The notes beneath the pieces are model-generated. The model made no database searches, was not told where the DNA came from, and saw only the letters and a program-made list of their open reading frames with translations. Source: Pseudomonas tohonis (GTDB taxonomy: Bacteria > Pseudomonadota > Gammaproteobacteria > Pseudomonadales > Pseudomonadaceae). Taken from it: DNA of 64,000 bases. The position numbers were made by a program, and so were the translations under genes. The stretch covers positions 5,954,001 to 6,018,000 of the forward strand of contig NZ_AP023189.1 of assembly GCF_012767755.2 (NCBI RefSeq). The letters are read 5' to 3'. Below, in pieces: positions 47,085 to 59,119 of the stretch (the stretch's first letter is position 1; every line of letters begins with the position of its first letter).

Positions 47085-49879
47085 GGCTTGACCTTGGTTT
47101 TACTGCCGCCGGCGGCCTTCGGCTTGGGCGGTCCCTTGCGGTGTTTGCTCGGCTTGCCGGGCTTGCTCGCCGGCTTGGCCTTCTTCGGTTTCCCGCTGCC
47201 CGGCTTGCCGTCGCGATCCTTGGGAGCGGGGTCCTGGCCACCGGCACCGAAGGGCGCGCCCTTGGCGGGGCGGGACTGGCCCTTGCCAGCGGACGCCTTG
47301 CCGCCACGCGGCTTCTCGCCGCCCTGGCGGGCTTCGCTGAGCAGCGCCTGCTTCAGCGCGCGGCTGCGACTGACGTCGGTATTGCCGAGCATCTCCTCGG
47401 CCTGGGCGAGGATCTCCGGCGATACCGGGGGCAGCGCCTGGACCTTGCCGGCCTTGCTGCGGCGCGGCGCCACGGCGACGCCCGGGGCCACCTGCTCGGG
47501 CTCGGGGTTGCGCGCGGCCTTCTTCGCCAGCGCAGCAGGCTTGCTGCCCCGGCTGCGGGTCTTCGGCCCCTTGGCGGGCTTGACCTCCGGCGCGGGTGCT
47601 GATTTATCGGCGCCCCGTTTCTTGCGGCCGACCGGCGCGCTGAGCGCATTCTCGGCCAGCTCGAAGTCGATCTTGCGCTCGTCCAGGTCGACGCGTGCGA
47701 TCAGCACTTCGATCGGGTCACCGAGACGGAAGCTGCGGCCAGTGCGCTCGCCGGAAAGGCGATGGTGGATCGGGTCGAAATGGTAGTAGTCGCCCGGCAG
47801 CGCGGTGACGTGCACCAGGCCTTCCACATAGATGTCGGTCAGCTCGACGAACAGGCCGAAACCGGTCACCGCGGAGATCACCCCGGGGAAGGTCTCGCCC
47901 ACGCGCTCGCGCATGTACTCGCACTTCAGCCAGTTGGTGACGTCGCGGGTGGCTTCGTCGGCGCGGCGCTCGGTCATCGAGCACTGCTCGCCCAGCTTCT
48001 CCAGGGCGGCCTCGTCGTACGGATAGATGCGCGCCTTGGCCATGGCTGCAGCGCCGGCCCGCTTGACGTGCACGGTCTCGCGCTTGGAGCGGATCACGCT
48101 GCGGATGGCACGGTGCACCAGCAAGTCCGGATAGCGACGGATGGGCGACGTGAAGTGGGTGTAGGCGTCGTAGTTGAGGCCGAAGTGCCCCTGGTTGTCG
48201 GCGCTGTAAACCGCCTGGCTCAGGGAGCGCAGCATCACGGTCTGGATCAGGTGGTAGTCCGGGCGCCCACGGATGGTTTCCAGCAGGGCCTGGTAGTCGC
48301 TGGGGGTCGGTTCGCCCTTGCCGCGATTGAGGGTCAGGCCCAGTTCGCCGAGGAACAGGCGCAGCTTGTCCAGGCGCTCGGCCGGCGGGCCGTCGTGCAC
48401 TCGGTAGAGCGAGGGGATGTCGTGGTCCTGCATGAAGCGGGCGGTGGCCACGTTCGCGCAGAGCATGCACTCCTCGATCAGCTTGTGGGCGTCGTTGCGC
48501 TGGGTCGGACGGATCTCGGAGATCTTGCGGTCGGCACCGAAGACGATGCGCGTTTCCTGGGTCTCGAAATCGATGGCGCCGCGCACCTGACGCGCCGCCA
48601 GCAGCACCTTGTAGAGCTTGTAGAGCTGCTGCAGGTGCGGAACCAGTTGTGGAAGCTGCTGGGCGAGCTGCTTGCCTTCGACCGAGTCGGGTGTCTCCAG
48701 CAACTGGCTGACCTTGTTGTAGGTCAGGCGCGCATGGGAGTGGATGACCGCCTCGTAGAACTCGTATCCGGTCATCTTGCCTGCGCGCGAGAGGGTCATC
48801 TCGCAGACCATGGCGAGGCGATCGACCAGCGGGTTCAGCGAGCAGAGGCCATTGGACAGCACCTCCGGCAGCATCGGGATGACTTTCTCGGGGAAATACA
48901 CCGAGTTGCCGCGATTGGCCGCCTCCTCATCCAGCGCCGAGCCCACCTTTACATAGTGGGAGACGTCGGCGATGGCGACGAACAGGCGCCAGCCGCCACC
49001 CTTGCGGGCCTCGGCGTAGACGGCATCGTCGAAGTCGCGGGCATCTTCGCCGTCGATGGTGACGAGAGGCAGGTGGCGCAGGTCGATGCGCTTCTCCTTG
49101 TCCTTCTCGGCCACTTCCGGCTTGAGCTTGGCGGCTTCCTTGATCACGCCTTCGGGCCATTCATGGGGGATGTCGTAGCTGCGCAGGGCGACTTCGATCT
49201 CCATGCCGGGCGCCATGTAGTCGCCCAGCACCTCGACCACCTCGCCCTGGGCGACGCGGAAATTGCTCGGCCACTGCTCGATCTTCACCTGCACGAACTG
49301 CCCGTGCTTGGCGGCGCCCTGCTTGCCCTGGGGCACCAGGACTTCCTGCTGGATCTTCGGGTTGTCGGCGACCACGCGGGCGATGCCGCTCTCTTCGAAG
49401 AAGCGGCCGACCAGTGTCTCGTGGGCGCGCTCGATCACCTCGACCAGGGCGCCTTCGCGGCGGCCACGACGATCGAGGCCGGAGACACGCGCCAGGGCGC
49501 GGTCGCCGTCGAACACCAGGCGCATCTGCGCGGGGCTGAGGAACAGGTCGTCGCTGCCGTCATCGGGGATGAGGAAGCCGAAGCCATCGCGATGACCGCT
49601 GATGCGACCACGGATCAGGTCGAGCTTGTCGACCGGTGCATAGGTACCACGACGGGTATAGATAAGCTGGCCATCGCGTTCCATGGCGCGCAGGCGCCGA
49701 CGCAACGCCTCCAGCTGATCCTCGGTGGTCAGACCGAACTCTTCAACCAGCTGCTCGCGGCTGGCCGGGGCGCCGCGCTCATCGAGTCGCTGCAGGATGA
49801 GTTCACGGCTGGGGATGGGGTTCTCGTACTTTTCCGCCTCGCGGGCGGCCTCGGGATCGAGGTTTTGCCAATCGGCCAT
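47081..49879 (-). CDS. rnr: Ribonuclease R
   Basis: 932 residues, longer than E. coli RNase R (813). N-terminal HTH_12 domain, cold-shock domains, RNB catalytic domain with IDGEDARDFDDAVYAE (Asp cluster, about residue 270-285) and HFTSPIRRYPDL, then the S1 domain. The final 190 or so residues form a low-complexity basic tail rich in Lys, Pro, Ala and Gly, larger than in E. coli. It degrades structured RNA 3' to 5'. Start MADWQNLDPEAAR; ribosome site weak. Confidence 0.96.
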   Translation of the reverse strand: MADWQNLDPEAAREAEKYENPIPSRELILQRLDERGAPASREQLVEEFGLTTEDQLEALRRRLRAMERDGQLIYTRRGTYAPVDKLDLIRGRISGHRDGFGFLIPDDGSDDLFLSPAQMRLVFDGDRALARVSGLDRRGRREGALVEVIERAHETLVGRFFEESGIARVVADNPKIQQEVLVPQGKQGAAKHGQFVQVKIEQWPSNFRVAQGEVVEVLGDYMAPGMEIEVALRSYDIPHEWPEGVIKEAAKLKPEVAEKDKEKRIDLRHLPLVTIDGEDARDFDDAVYAEARKGGGWRLFVAIADVSHYVKVGSALDEEAANRGNSVYFPEKVIPMLPEVLSNGLCSLNPLVDRLAMVCEMTLSRAGKMTGYEFYEAVIHSHARLTYNKVSQLLETPDSVEGKQLAQQLPQLVPHLQQLYKLYKVLLAARQVRGAIDFETQETRIVFGADRKISEIRPTQRNDAHKLIEECMLCANVATARFMQDHDIPSLYRVHDGPPAERLDKLRLFLGELGLTLNRGKGEPTPSDYQALLETIRGRPDYHLIQTVMLRSLSQAVYSADNQGHFGLNYDAYTHFTSPIRRYPDLLVHRAIRSVIRSKRETVHVKRAGAAAMAKARIYPYDEAALEKLGEQCSMTERRADEATRDVTNWLKCEYMRERVGETFPGVISAVTGFGLFVELTDIYVEGLVHVTALPGDYYHFDPIHHRLSGERTGRSFRLGDPIEVLIARVDLDERKIDFELAENALSAPVGRKKRGADKSAPAPEVKPAKGPKTRSRGSKPAALAKKAARNPEPEQVAPGVAVAPRRSKAGKVQALPPVSPEILAQAEEMLGNTDVSRSRALKQALLSEARQGGEKPRGGKASAGKGQSRPAKGAPFGAGGQDPAPKDRDGKPGSGKPKKAKPASKPGKPSKHRKGPPKPKAAGGSKTKVKP

Positions 49880-49991
49880 CAGAGGGGATTCACCTTTTCA
49901 TTCATAGTTATGTTTGCCATCTGTCTATTGAAGCGCGAAATCCGTTCAGCGGTCAGCTTTCATCCAAGAATAATTTTTTCACTGTCAGGGG

Positions 49992-50020
49992 TTTACAAGC
50001 AAAAAGTCGAACCGTATAGT
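49992..50020 (+). promoter_or_regulatory. Promoter of the tRNA-Leu pair
   Basis: TTTACA (49992-49997) and TATAGT (50015-50020) are separated by exactly 17 bp, each matching consensus at 5 of 6 positions. The bases after the -10 are TCGCGCCC, a GC-rich discriminator typical of stable-RNA promoters under ppGpp control. Expected start is near 50027. Confidence 0.8.
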
Positions 50021-50053
50021 TCGCGCCCACAGCGTTGCTGAGACGTTGTGAGT

Positions 50054-50140
50054 GCCCAGGTGGCGGAATTGGTAGACGCACTAGGTTCAGGTCCTAGCGG
50101 TGGCAACACCGTGGAAGTTCGAGTCTTCTCCTGGGCACCA
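50054..50140 (+). tRNA. tRNA-Leu (anticodon CAG), first copy
   Basis: 87 nt with encoded CCA. Acceptor stem GCCCAGG pairs with CCTGGGC; anticodon stem CTAGG/CCTAG with loop TTCAGGT gives anticodon CAG (reads CUG). A long variable arm and GTTCGAGTC T-loop confirm a class II leucine tRNA. Confidence 0.97.
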
Positions 50141-50253
50141 TTATTCAAGAAACCGAGTTCTTTGCTCGTTTTCTCGCTTAGAGGGTAGCAGCACACCCTG
50201 TCGACACGGTCGATCAAGTGCAGCAAAAAGTCGATGAGCGATCATCGCAATGT

Positions 50254-50340
50254 GCCCAGGTGGCGGAATTGGTAGACGCACTAGGTTCAGGTCCTAGCGG
50301 TGGCAACACCGTGGAAGTTCGAGTCTTCTCCTGGGCACCA
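50254..50340 (+). tRNA. tRNA-Leu (anticodon CAG), second identical copy
   Basis: Identical over 87 nt to the copy exactly 200 bp upstream, probably cotranscribed from the promoter at 49992. CUG is the dominant leucine codon in this GC-rich genome, which fits extra gene dosage. Confidence 0.97.
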
Positions 50341-50348
50341 CTCTTCAA

Positions 50349-50377
50349 CACAAAGCCGAGCTCTGCTCGGCTTTGTG
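50349..50377. terminator. Terminator after the tRNA-Leu pair
   Basis: CACAAAGCCGAG (50349-50360) pairs with CTCGGCTTTGTG (50366-50377), a 12 bp stem with a 5-base loop, followed by CTTTCT on the plus strand. It lies 8 bp after the second tRNA and also downstream of the convergent chemoreceptor gene. Confidence 0.85.
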
Positions 50378-50395
50378 CTTTCTGGCATCCAGGCA

Positions 50396-52330
50396 TCAGG
50401 CCTTGAACTGACCGAGGCTGGACTTCAGCTGCGCAGCCAGACCATCGAGCACGCGCCCGCTGCTGGCGGTGGCCGCCACGGCCTCCGCAGCCAATCGCGC
50501 TTCGGCATGGATCACATCGACCCGCCCACGCACGGCATGTGCCCCTTCGGCCTGGTGCTCGGCTGCACGCGCGGCTGCACGAACCGCTTCGTGAACCCCT
50601 TCCACCGCCTGCTGCACGCTCTGCTGCAGGCGCTCGCTGTCACGCAGGGCGTCGATGCCTTCGGAGGCACGGGCGCGCGCCTGGGAGATGGCGGCCACCG
50701 CCTCCTTCGCACCCTTCTGCAACGCGCCGATATGCGCCTGGATATCGCCGGTGGACTGCTGGGTCTTGCTGGCCAGCGCACGCACCTCGTCCGCCACCAC
50801 CGCGAAACCGCGACCACTCTCTCCCGCACGCGCCGCCTCGATCGCAGCATTGAGGGCCAGCAGGTTGGTCTGCTCGGCGATGCCATGAATGACCGACAGC
50901 ACCACCTCGATCTGCTCGCTCTGCCGAGCCAGGCGCTCGATCACCTCGGCACCGTTCTGCACGCGCTCCTCCAGGGTCTCGATCAGGCCACCGACCTTGC
51001 GGGCGATGGCGGCGTTGTCCTGGGTCGCCTGGCGAATCTCGCCGACCTGCTGCAGTGCCGTCTGCATGGCCTGGCTCTCGGCCTGGGCCTCGGCGGTCAT
51101 CTGCGCCAGGGCATCGAGACTGCCGGCCACCTCGTTGCGCTGGCGATCGGCCGCCGCCTCGGCAGCCAGGCTGCGCTCGGACAGCGAGCGGATCTCGCTG
51201 CCGGTGCGCACCGCCACATCACCCGCCTCGCGCACGATGGGCTGCAGCTTGTCGATGAAGCGGTTCACCGCCGTGGCCATCTCGCCCAGCTCATCGGTAC
51301 TGTCCAGGCGCACGCGCCGGGTGAGATCCCCCTCGCCTGCCGCCAGGTCGTTCAGGGCCGCGATCAGCAGGCGCAGGCGGTTGACCACGCGATGGCCGAG
51401 CACCACGGCGAGCACCAGCAGCACGCCGAGCCCGACCAGCACCAGGGCCAGACCGATGCGCCAGCGCAGCTCGTGGGCAGCGTCTTCGACGGTCTTCTGG
51501 GTGCCGGTGCTCATGCCATTGGCCGCCTCCTGGGCGGACTTGAGCCGCGCGGTCAACACCGCGGTGCTGTCGGTCGCTGCGCCGGACAGGCTCTGCCCCA
51601 CCAGCTCGCCTCCGCTGGCGATCAGCGCACTGAAGCGGGAGTCCAGGGCCTTCAGCTGATCCTCGATGGTGGCGGTGGACACCCCCAGGCGCACCTTGCC
51701 GATCTCCACGCCGTTGGGGCTGATCGAGGCCTCGACCATGTACACGGACGGGTCGCTGGCAGCGGCGTTGAGCACCTTGTCCAGCGCGCGCTCGCCCTGC
51801 CCCTTGGCCAGCAGCCCCTTGATCGCGGCGTTCTCGCGATTGAGGTAGCGCGTGAGGTGCTGGCCCTGGGCATCGTCATAGACCACGAAAAGCACATTGG
51901 GATTGCGCTGGGCGCGGCGGGCAAATTCGGAAAGCGTCGGGATGTCGTTGTCCCACATGGCGCGCGGCGCGACGGCGGCGAGCAATTGGGCGAGATCGGT
52001 GGCGGAGGCCTTGAGGTTCTCCTCCAGCGTGGAGCGCAACTGACCCTGCTCCGCCTTGAGGCGCTCGGAGAGGGACGCACTCAGGCGCTCGCGGGTCTTG
52101 CTGGAGAGGCTGGTCAGGCTGCCGGAGACTTCCCGCCCGGCCTGCTCCAGTTCGCCCGACAGGCGGCGGGTGTCATCACCCAGGCGCCGACCGAGGTCCT
52201 CGACCAGCGAGTCGACCGTGCCCCGAGTCAGGGCAACAGCCACCACCACCTGCACCAACAGGGAGACGCCGAGGGCGATGAAAACAGGCCGCAACAGGCG
52301 GCTTCTGAGCAGGGAAAGAATGGCGGACAC
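50396..52330 (-). CDS. Methyl-accepting chemotaxis protein
   Basis: 644 residues. One membrane helix near the N-terminus (about 13-35), a periplasmic or extracytoplasmic region of about 280 residues with coiled-coil character and a Cache-like segment ([14 protein letters not shown]), a second helix (about 315-337), HAMP domain, and the signalling domain with hairpin tip [19 protein letters not shown] and [15 protein letters not shown]. It couples an unknown ligand to the chemotaxis kinase. No C-terminal CheR pentapeptide is present. Confidence 0.93.
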   Translation of the reverse strand: MSAILSLLRSRLLRPVFIALGVSLLVQVVVAVALTRGTVDSLVEDLGRRLGDDTRRLSGELEQAGREVSGSLTSLSSKTRERLSASLSERLKAEQGQLRSTLEENLKASATDLAQLLAAVAPRAMWDNDIPTLSEFARRAQRNPNVLFVVYDDAQGQHLTRYLNRENAAIKGLLAKGQGERALDKVLNAAASDPSVYMVEASISPNGVEIGKVRLGVSTATIEDQLKALDSRFSALIASGGELVGQSLSGAATDSTAVLTARLKSAQEAANGMSTGTQKTVEDAAHELRWRIGLALVLVGLGVLLVLAVVLGHRVVNRLRLLIAALNDLAAGEGDLTRRVRLDSTDELGEMATAVNRFIDKLQPIVREAGDVAVRTGSEIRSLSERSLAAEAAADRQRNEVAGSLDALAQMTAEAQAESQAMQTALQQVGEIRQATQDNAAIARKVGGLIETLEERVQNGAEVIERLARQSEQIEVVLSVIHGIAEQTNLLALNAAIEAARAGESGRGFAVVADEVRALASKTQQSTGDIQAHIGALQKGAKEAVAAISQARARASEGIDALRDSERLQQSVQQAVEGVHEAVRAAARAAEHQAEGAHAVRGRVDVIHAEARLAAEAVAATASSGRVLDGLAAQLKSSLGQFKA

Positions 52331-52428
52331 GACGATGCTCCTCTACGACCGTTCTTCTTTAACGGCGACTTCAGGGATTTATAGAGCTCCAGCAAGGGCC
52401 ATGCCGCAATATTTTCTTGCGCCCATGA

Positions 52429-52455
52429 AAAAGGGCCGCACGAGGCGGCCCTTTT
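52429..52455. terminator. Bidirectional terminator after purA
   Basis: AAAAGGGCCGC (52429-52439) pairs with GCGGCCCTTTT (52445-52455). On the minus strand it ends in TTTTT and lies 14 bp after the purA stop. Confidence 0.88.
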
Positions 52456-52468
52456 CGAGTCAGGCGAC

Positions 52469-55005
<2,537 letters not shown>

Positions 55006-55039
55006 TACGCCATTCCCCTCTCAGCCGGGCGGCAAGCCT

Positions 55040-55225
55040 TCAGTGAAGCAGATACAGGAGGCCGGTCCCCAGCAACATGCTGGCGAGGCCCATGAGGCGA
55101 AGCTGGCGGTCCTTCAACCCTGCCAGCCCGTGCACCGCGGCGCGCCAACGGCGCGGATAGAGGAAGGGCAGGATGCCTTCCAGCACCAGCACGAAACAGA
55201 AAGCTATGCCGATTTCCTGCCACAT
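55040..55225 (-). CDS. DUF2065 (YjeT-like) small membrane protein
   Basis: 61 residues with two hydrophobic helices (MWQEIGIAFCFVLVLEGILPFLYP, shown here in parts: GIAFCFVLVLEGILPFL; and RLMGLASMLLGTGLLYLL). The family is commonly found next to hflC. The start at 55225 is the usual N-terminus; it sits only 15 nt after the T-run of a terminator hairpin. Function unknown. Confidence 0.85.
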   Translation of the reverse strand: MWQEIGIAFCFVLVLEGILPFLYPRRWRAAVHGLAGLKDRQLRLMGLASMLLGTGLLYLLH

Positions 55226-55239
55226 GATTCTCGCGGACG

Positions 55240-55263
55240 CAAAAAAGCCGGGATTTCCCGGCT
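55240..55263 (-). terminator. Terminator hairpin between hflC and the DUF2065 gene
   Basis: AGCCGGGA and TCCCGGCT (55246-55253 and 55256-55263) form an 8 bp stem with a 2-base gap. On the minus strand it ends in six T residues. It should stop most hflK-hflC transcription before the DUF2065-hisZ-purA genes. Confidence 0.82.
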
Positions 55264-55330
55264 GACGCATGATACCACGTTTTCCCGGTGGGTCACCCCG
55301 ACGGACAGGACCGTCCGCCGGGGAAAACCA

Positions 55331-56197
55331 TCACTTGGCCTTGTTGAGGAACTGGAAGAACTCGCTGCTCGGGTCCAGAACCATCACGTCGCCCTTGCTC
55401 GAGAAGCTCTCGCGGTAGGCCTTGAGGCTGCGGTAGAAGGCGTAGAACTCCTGGTCCTGGCCATAGGCCTTGGAGTAGATGGCGGCCGCCTGGGCATCGC
55501 CATCACCACGGGCCTCTTCCGCCTCGCGATAGGCCTCGGCCAACAGCACGCGGCGCTGACGATCGGCGTCGGCACGAATGCCTTCGGCCAGCTCGCTACC
55601 CTTGGCGCGGTGCTCGCGGGCCTCGCGCTCACGCTCGGTGCTCATACGCTCGAACACACTGCGGTTCACTTCCTTGGGCAGGTCGATGGCCTTGACGCGG
55701 ACGTCCAGCACCTCGATACCCAGCTCCTTGCTGGCCATGGTGTTCAGCGAGCGGGTGATATCGGCCATGAGACCGTCACGCTCACCGGATACCACTTCAT
55801 GCAGGGTGCGCTTGCCGAACTGGTCACGCAGGCCCGCTTCCAGGCGACGCGACAGGCGCTCGTCGGCAATCTGCTTGAGGCCGGAAGTCGCGGTATAGAA
55901 GCGCTCGGCATCAGCCACACGCCATTTGGCGTAAGCGTCCACCATCACCGCTTTCTTTTCCTGGGTGAGGAAGCGCTGGGTCGGCGAATCCAGGGTCAGC
56001 AGGCGGGCGTCGAACTTGCGCACCTGGTTGACGTACGGAATCTTCACGTGGAGGCCCGGCTTGACGTCGGCCTCGACGATGCGGCCGAACTGCAGCAGCA
56101 CCGCGCGCTCGGTCTGCGCCACTATGTAGAAGCTGCTCCAGGCCACCAGGGCGAGGACGACGGCTCCGATCAGGGCGATCAGTGATTTGTTACCCAT
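55331..56197 (-). CDS. hflC: FtsH protease modulator HflC
   Basis: 288 residues. One N-terminal membrane helix (about 5-24) and an SPFH/band-7 domain (VVAQTERAVLLQFGRIVE). With HflK it forms the cage around FtsH. Its ATG overlaps the hflK stop by one base (TGATG). Confidence 0.96.
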   Translation of the reverse strand: MGNKSLIALIGAVVLALVAWSSFYIVAQTERAVLLQFGRIVEADVKPGLHVKIPYVNQVRKFDARLLTLDSPTQRFLTQEKKAVMVDAYAKWRVADAERFYTATSGLKQIADERLSRRLEAGLRDQFGKRTLHEVVSGERDGLMADITRSLNTMASKELGIEVLDVRVKAIDLPKEVNRSVFERMSTEREREAREHRAKGSELAEGIRADADRQRRVLLAEAYREAEEARGDGDAQAAAIYSKAYGQDQEFYAFYRSLKAYRESFSSKGDVMVLDPSSEFFQFLNKAK

Positions 56198-57354
56198 CAG
56201 CGACTCTCCCTAGAACGCAGATCGCGCTGCTGCAGATCGGTGGTGACACGCGAACCGAGATCGGCCGCACCGCTCGCGGCGGCGCCAGGCACGGCACCAC
56301 TGCTACCGCCACGGTTGTCGATCATCTTGTCCAGCGGCAGGTAGAGCAGGTTGTTCTGCCCCTTGTCGCCGGTCAGCAGCACCTTGCTGGTGTTGCTGAA
56401 GACTTCCTGCATGGTGTCCAGGTACAGGCGCTGGCGAGTGACCTCGGGGGCCTTGCGATACTCGGCGACCAGCTTGGTGAAACGATCCGCCTCACCCTTG
56501 GCGCGGGAGATCACTTCGTCGCGATAACCGTTGGCGTCCTCGATGATGCGCTGCGCCTGGCCACGCGCCTCGGGAATCACGCCGTTGGCGTAGGCCTCGG
56601 CCTGGTTCTTGGCACGCTGCTCGTCCTCGCGGGCGCGGATAACGTCGTCGAACGCTTCCTGCACTTCGCGCGGCGCGGCGGCGCTCTGCACGTTCACCTG
56701 GGTCACGGTGATGCCGGTGCCGTAGGTATCGAGGAAACGCTGCAGGCGCTCCTTGATCTCGCTGGCCATCAGCTCACGCCCCTCGGTCAGGACCTGGTCC
56801 ATCTCGGTGGAGCCGACCACGTGGCGCAGGGCGCTTTCAGTGGCGTGCTGCAGGCTCACCTCGGGCTGGTCGACCTTGAGCACGAAGTCCTGCAGGTTGG
56901 TGATCTTGTACTGGACGGTGAGCGGCACCTCGACGATGTTCTCGTCCTCGGTGAGCATCTGACCCTGCTTGCTGTATGCACGCTCGCGGGTGACGTTTTC
57001 CTGGTACTTGCGATCGATGGGCGGGAAATAGATGTTCAGGCCCGGGCCGACGGTTTCGTAGTACTTGCCGAAGCGCAGCACCACGGCCTGCTCCTGCTCA
57101 TCGACCACGTAGACGGCGCTGTAGAGCCAGACCATGGCGAGCAGGAAGAGGGCAATGCCGATCAGGCCGAAGCCGCCGCCCTTGCCACCGCCATCGCCAC
57201 CACCACGTTTCTTGCCGCCGAACAGCCCATTGAGACTGTCCTGCAGTTTGCGGAAGGCTTCGTCCAGATCCGGCGGCCCCTTGCGATCGCCACCACGGCG
57301 TCCACCCCAGGGGTCCTGATTGTTCGAGTTGCCACCCGGCTCATTCCAAGCCAT
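56197..57354 (-). CDS. hflK: FtsH protease modulator HflK
   Basis: 385 residues. A Gly/Asn/Asp-rich N-terminus (MAWNEPGGNSNNQDPWGG), one membrane helix (about residues 65-85) and an SPFH domain with QAVVLRFGKYYETVGPGL. The start at 57354 is chosen because MAWNEPG is the conserved N-terminus; upstream ATGs have no support. Confidence 0.96.
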   Translation of the reverse strand: MAWNEPGGNSNNQDPWGGRRGGDRKGPPDLDEAFRKLQDSLNGLFGGKKRGGGDGGGKGGGFGLIGIALFLLAMVWLYSAVYVVDEQEQAVVLRFGKYYETVGPGLNIYFPPIDRKYQENVTRERAYSKQGQMLTEDENIVEVPLTVQYKITNLQDFVLKVDQPEVSLQHATESALRHVVGSTEMDQVLTEGRELMASEIKERLQRFLDTYGTGITVTQVNVQSAAAPREVQEAFDDVIRAREDEQRAKNQAEAYANGVIPEARGQAQRIIEDANGYRDEVISRAKGEADRFTKLVAEYRKAPEVTRQRLYLDTMQEVFSNTSKVLLTGDKGQNNLLYLPLDKMIDNRGGSSGAVPGAAASGAADLGSRVTTDLQQRDLRSRESR

Positions 57355-57452
57355 AGCGCTCTCCATACTGATAAAGCAAAGACGCACCCACGGCACGCCC
57401 GCCAATGCTACCGAAAGCCCGCCACCCGCGGCAAAAAGCGCACCTGCGGGCT

Positions 57453-58754
57453 TTATTGCAAAGTGTGTTGCTCCAGGAACTCCTGCGGCTTCCAGCCTTC
57501 ACGGCTGACCAGACGGTTGAGCTCCACACGCGGCAATCTGACGGCAAGGAGGAACTCCCCGGCCTCGTCATGCTTCTCGCTCTGCACGGCACCGAGGGCG
57601 AAGAACTGCGCTCTCAGCCTGCCGAGTTTCTGCGGCAACTTCAGGGTTCCCACGAAGAGATCATCCCCCAACAGCTCGGCGATCGCCTGCTTGAGCAGGT
57701 CGAGTCCGAGGCCGTCGCGGGCGGAAAGCCATACCCGCTCAGGCTTGCCCTGCTCGTTGCGCTGGATCTGTGGCTCCATGCCTTCGAGCAGGTCGATCTT
57801 GTTGTACACCTCGAGCATCGGCAAGCCATCTGCGCCGATTTCGTTCAGCACCGCCATGACCTGCTCCATCTGCGCCATGCGCTCAGGCTCATGGGCGTCG
57901 ATCACATGCAGCAGCAGGTCGGAGTTGCTGGACTCCTCAAGGGTAGCCCGGAAGGCTTCGACAAGCTTGTGCGGCAGGTGCCGGATGAAGCCCACGGTAT
58001 CGGCCAGGACGATAGGCCCGAGATCGTTGAGTTCGAGACGGCGCAAGGTCGGGTCCAGCGTGGCGAACAACTGGTCCGCAGCATAGACCTCGGACGAAGT
58101 CACGGCATTGAACAGCGTGGACTTGCCGGCGTTGGTGTAGCCGACCAGCGAAACGGAGGGAATATCGGCGCGCTTGCGGCCACGTCGAGCCTGCTCGCGC
58201 TGGCTACGCACCTTCTCGAGGCGCTGCTTGATCTGGCGGATGCGCACGCGCAGCAGGCGACGGTCCGTCTCGAGCTGGGTTTCACCCGGCCCACGCAAGC
58301 CGATACCACCCTTCTGCCGCTCGAGGTGAGTCCAGCCACGAACCAGCCGGGTGCTCATGTGCTCGAGCTGGGCGAGCTCCACCTGCAACTTGCCCTCATG
58401 GGTGCGGGCGCGCTGGGCGAAGATGTCGAGAATCAGCCCGGTGCGATCGAGAACACGGCATTCGAGCGCTCGCTCGAGGTTGCGTTCCTGACTGGGCGTG
58501 AGGGTGTGATTGAAGATGACCAGTTCGGCCTGTTCAGCCCTGACGAGGTCATGGAGCTCTTCGACCTTGCCGCTACCGATCAGATATCTGGCTGTTGGCT
58601 GGTGGCGCGACACGGAGATGAAAGCTGCCGTGTCGGCGCCAGCCGACCGAGCCAGTTCCTGGAATTCCTGCGGGTCTTCTCGCGCCTCGGGATCGTGGCC
58701 GTCCAGATGAACCAGGATGGCCCGTTCACCACCACCAGGGCGTTCGAAAAACAA
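57453..58754 (-). CDS. hflX: Ribosome-associated GTPase HflX
   Basis: 433 residues. N-terminal HflX domain (with LVIFNHTLTPSQERNLE), GERQ-like linker, and a G domain with P-loop VGYTNAGKST, switch DTVGFIRHLP and NKID. It splits or rescues stalled ribosomes under stress. The start is TTG at 58754, with AGGAG 6 bp upstream; no ATG or GTG in frame fits the family N-terminus (FFERPGGGERA). It begins 12 bp after hfq. Confidence 0.95.
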   Translation of the reverse strand: MFFERPGGGERAILVHLDGHDPEAREDPQEFQELARSAGADTAAFISVSRHQPTARYLIGSGKVEELHDLVRAEQAELVIFNHTLTPSQERNLERALECRVLDRTGLILDIFAQRARTHEGKLQVELAQLEHMSTRLVRGWTHLERQKGGIGLRGPGETQLETDRRLLRVRIRQIKQRLEKVRSQREQARRGRKRADIPSVSLVGYTNAGKSTLFNAVTSSEVYAADQLFATLDPTLRRLELNDLGPIVLADTVGFIRHLPHKLVEAFRATLEESSNSDLLLHVIDAHEPERMAQMEQVMAVLNEIGADGLPMLEVYNKIDLLEGMEPQIQRNEQGKPERVWLSARDGLGLDLLKQAIAELLGDDLFVGTLKLPQKLGRLRAQFFALGAVQSEKHDEAGEFLLAVRLPRVELNRLVSREGWKPQEFLEQHTLQ

Positions 58755-58766
58755 TGCAGACTCCTA

Positions 58767-59075
<309 letters not shown>

Positions 59076-59119
59076 TTAGGCCGCCTTACCCCCAAGGATA
59101 GACGGTAACTGGTGAGGTC

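Noticed and set aside
50054..52330. Integrated element at the tRNA-Leu genes
   Set aside because: No integrase, no repeated tRNA 3' fragment and no change in composition were seen; the chemoreceptor gene has ordinary codon use.
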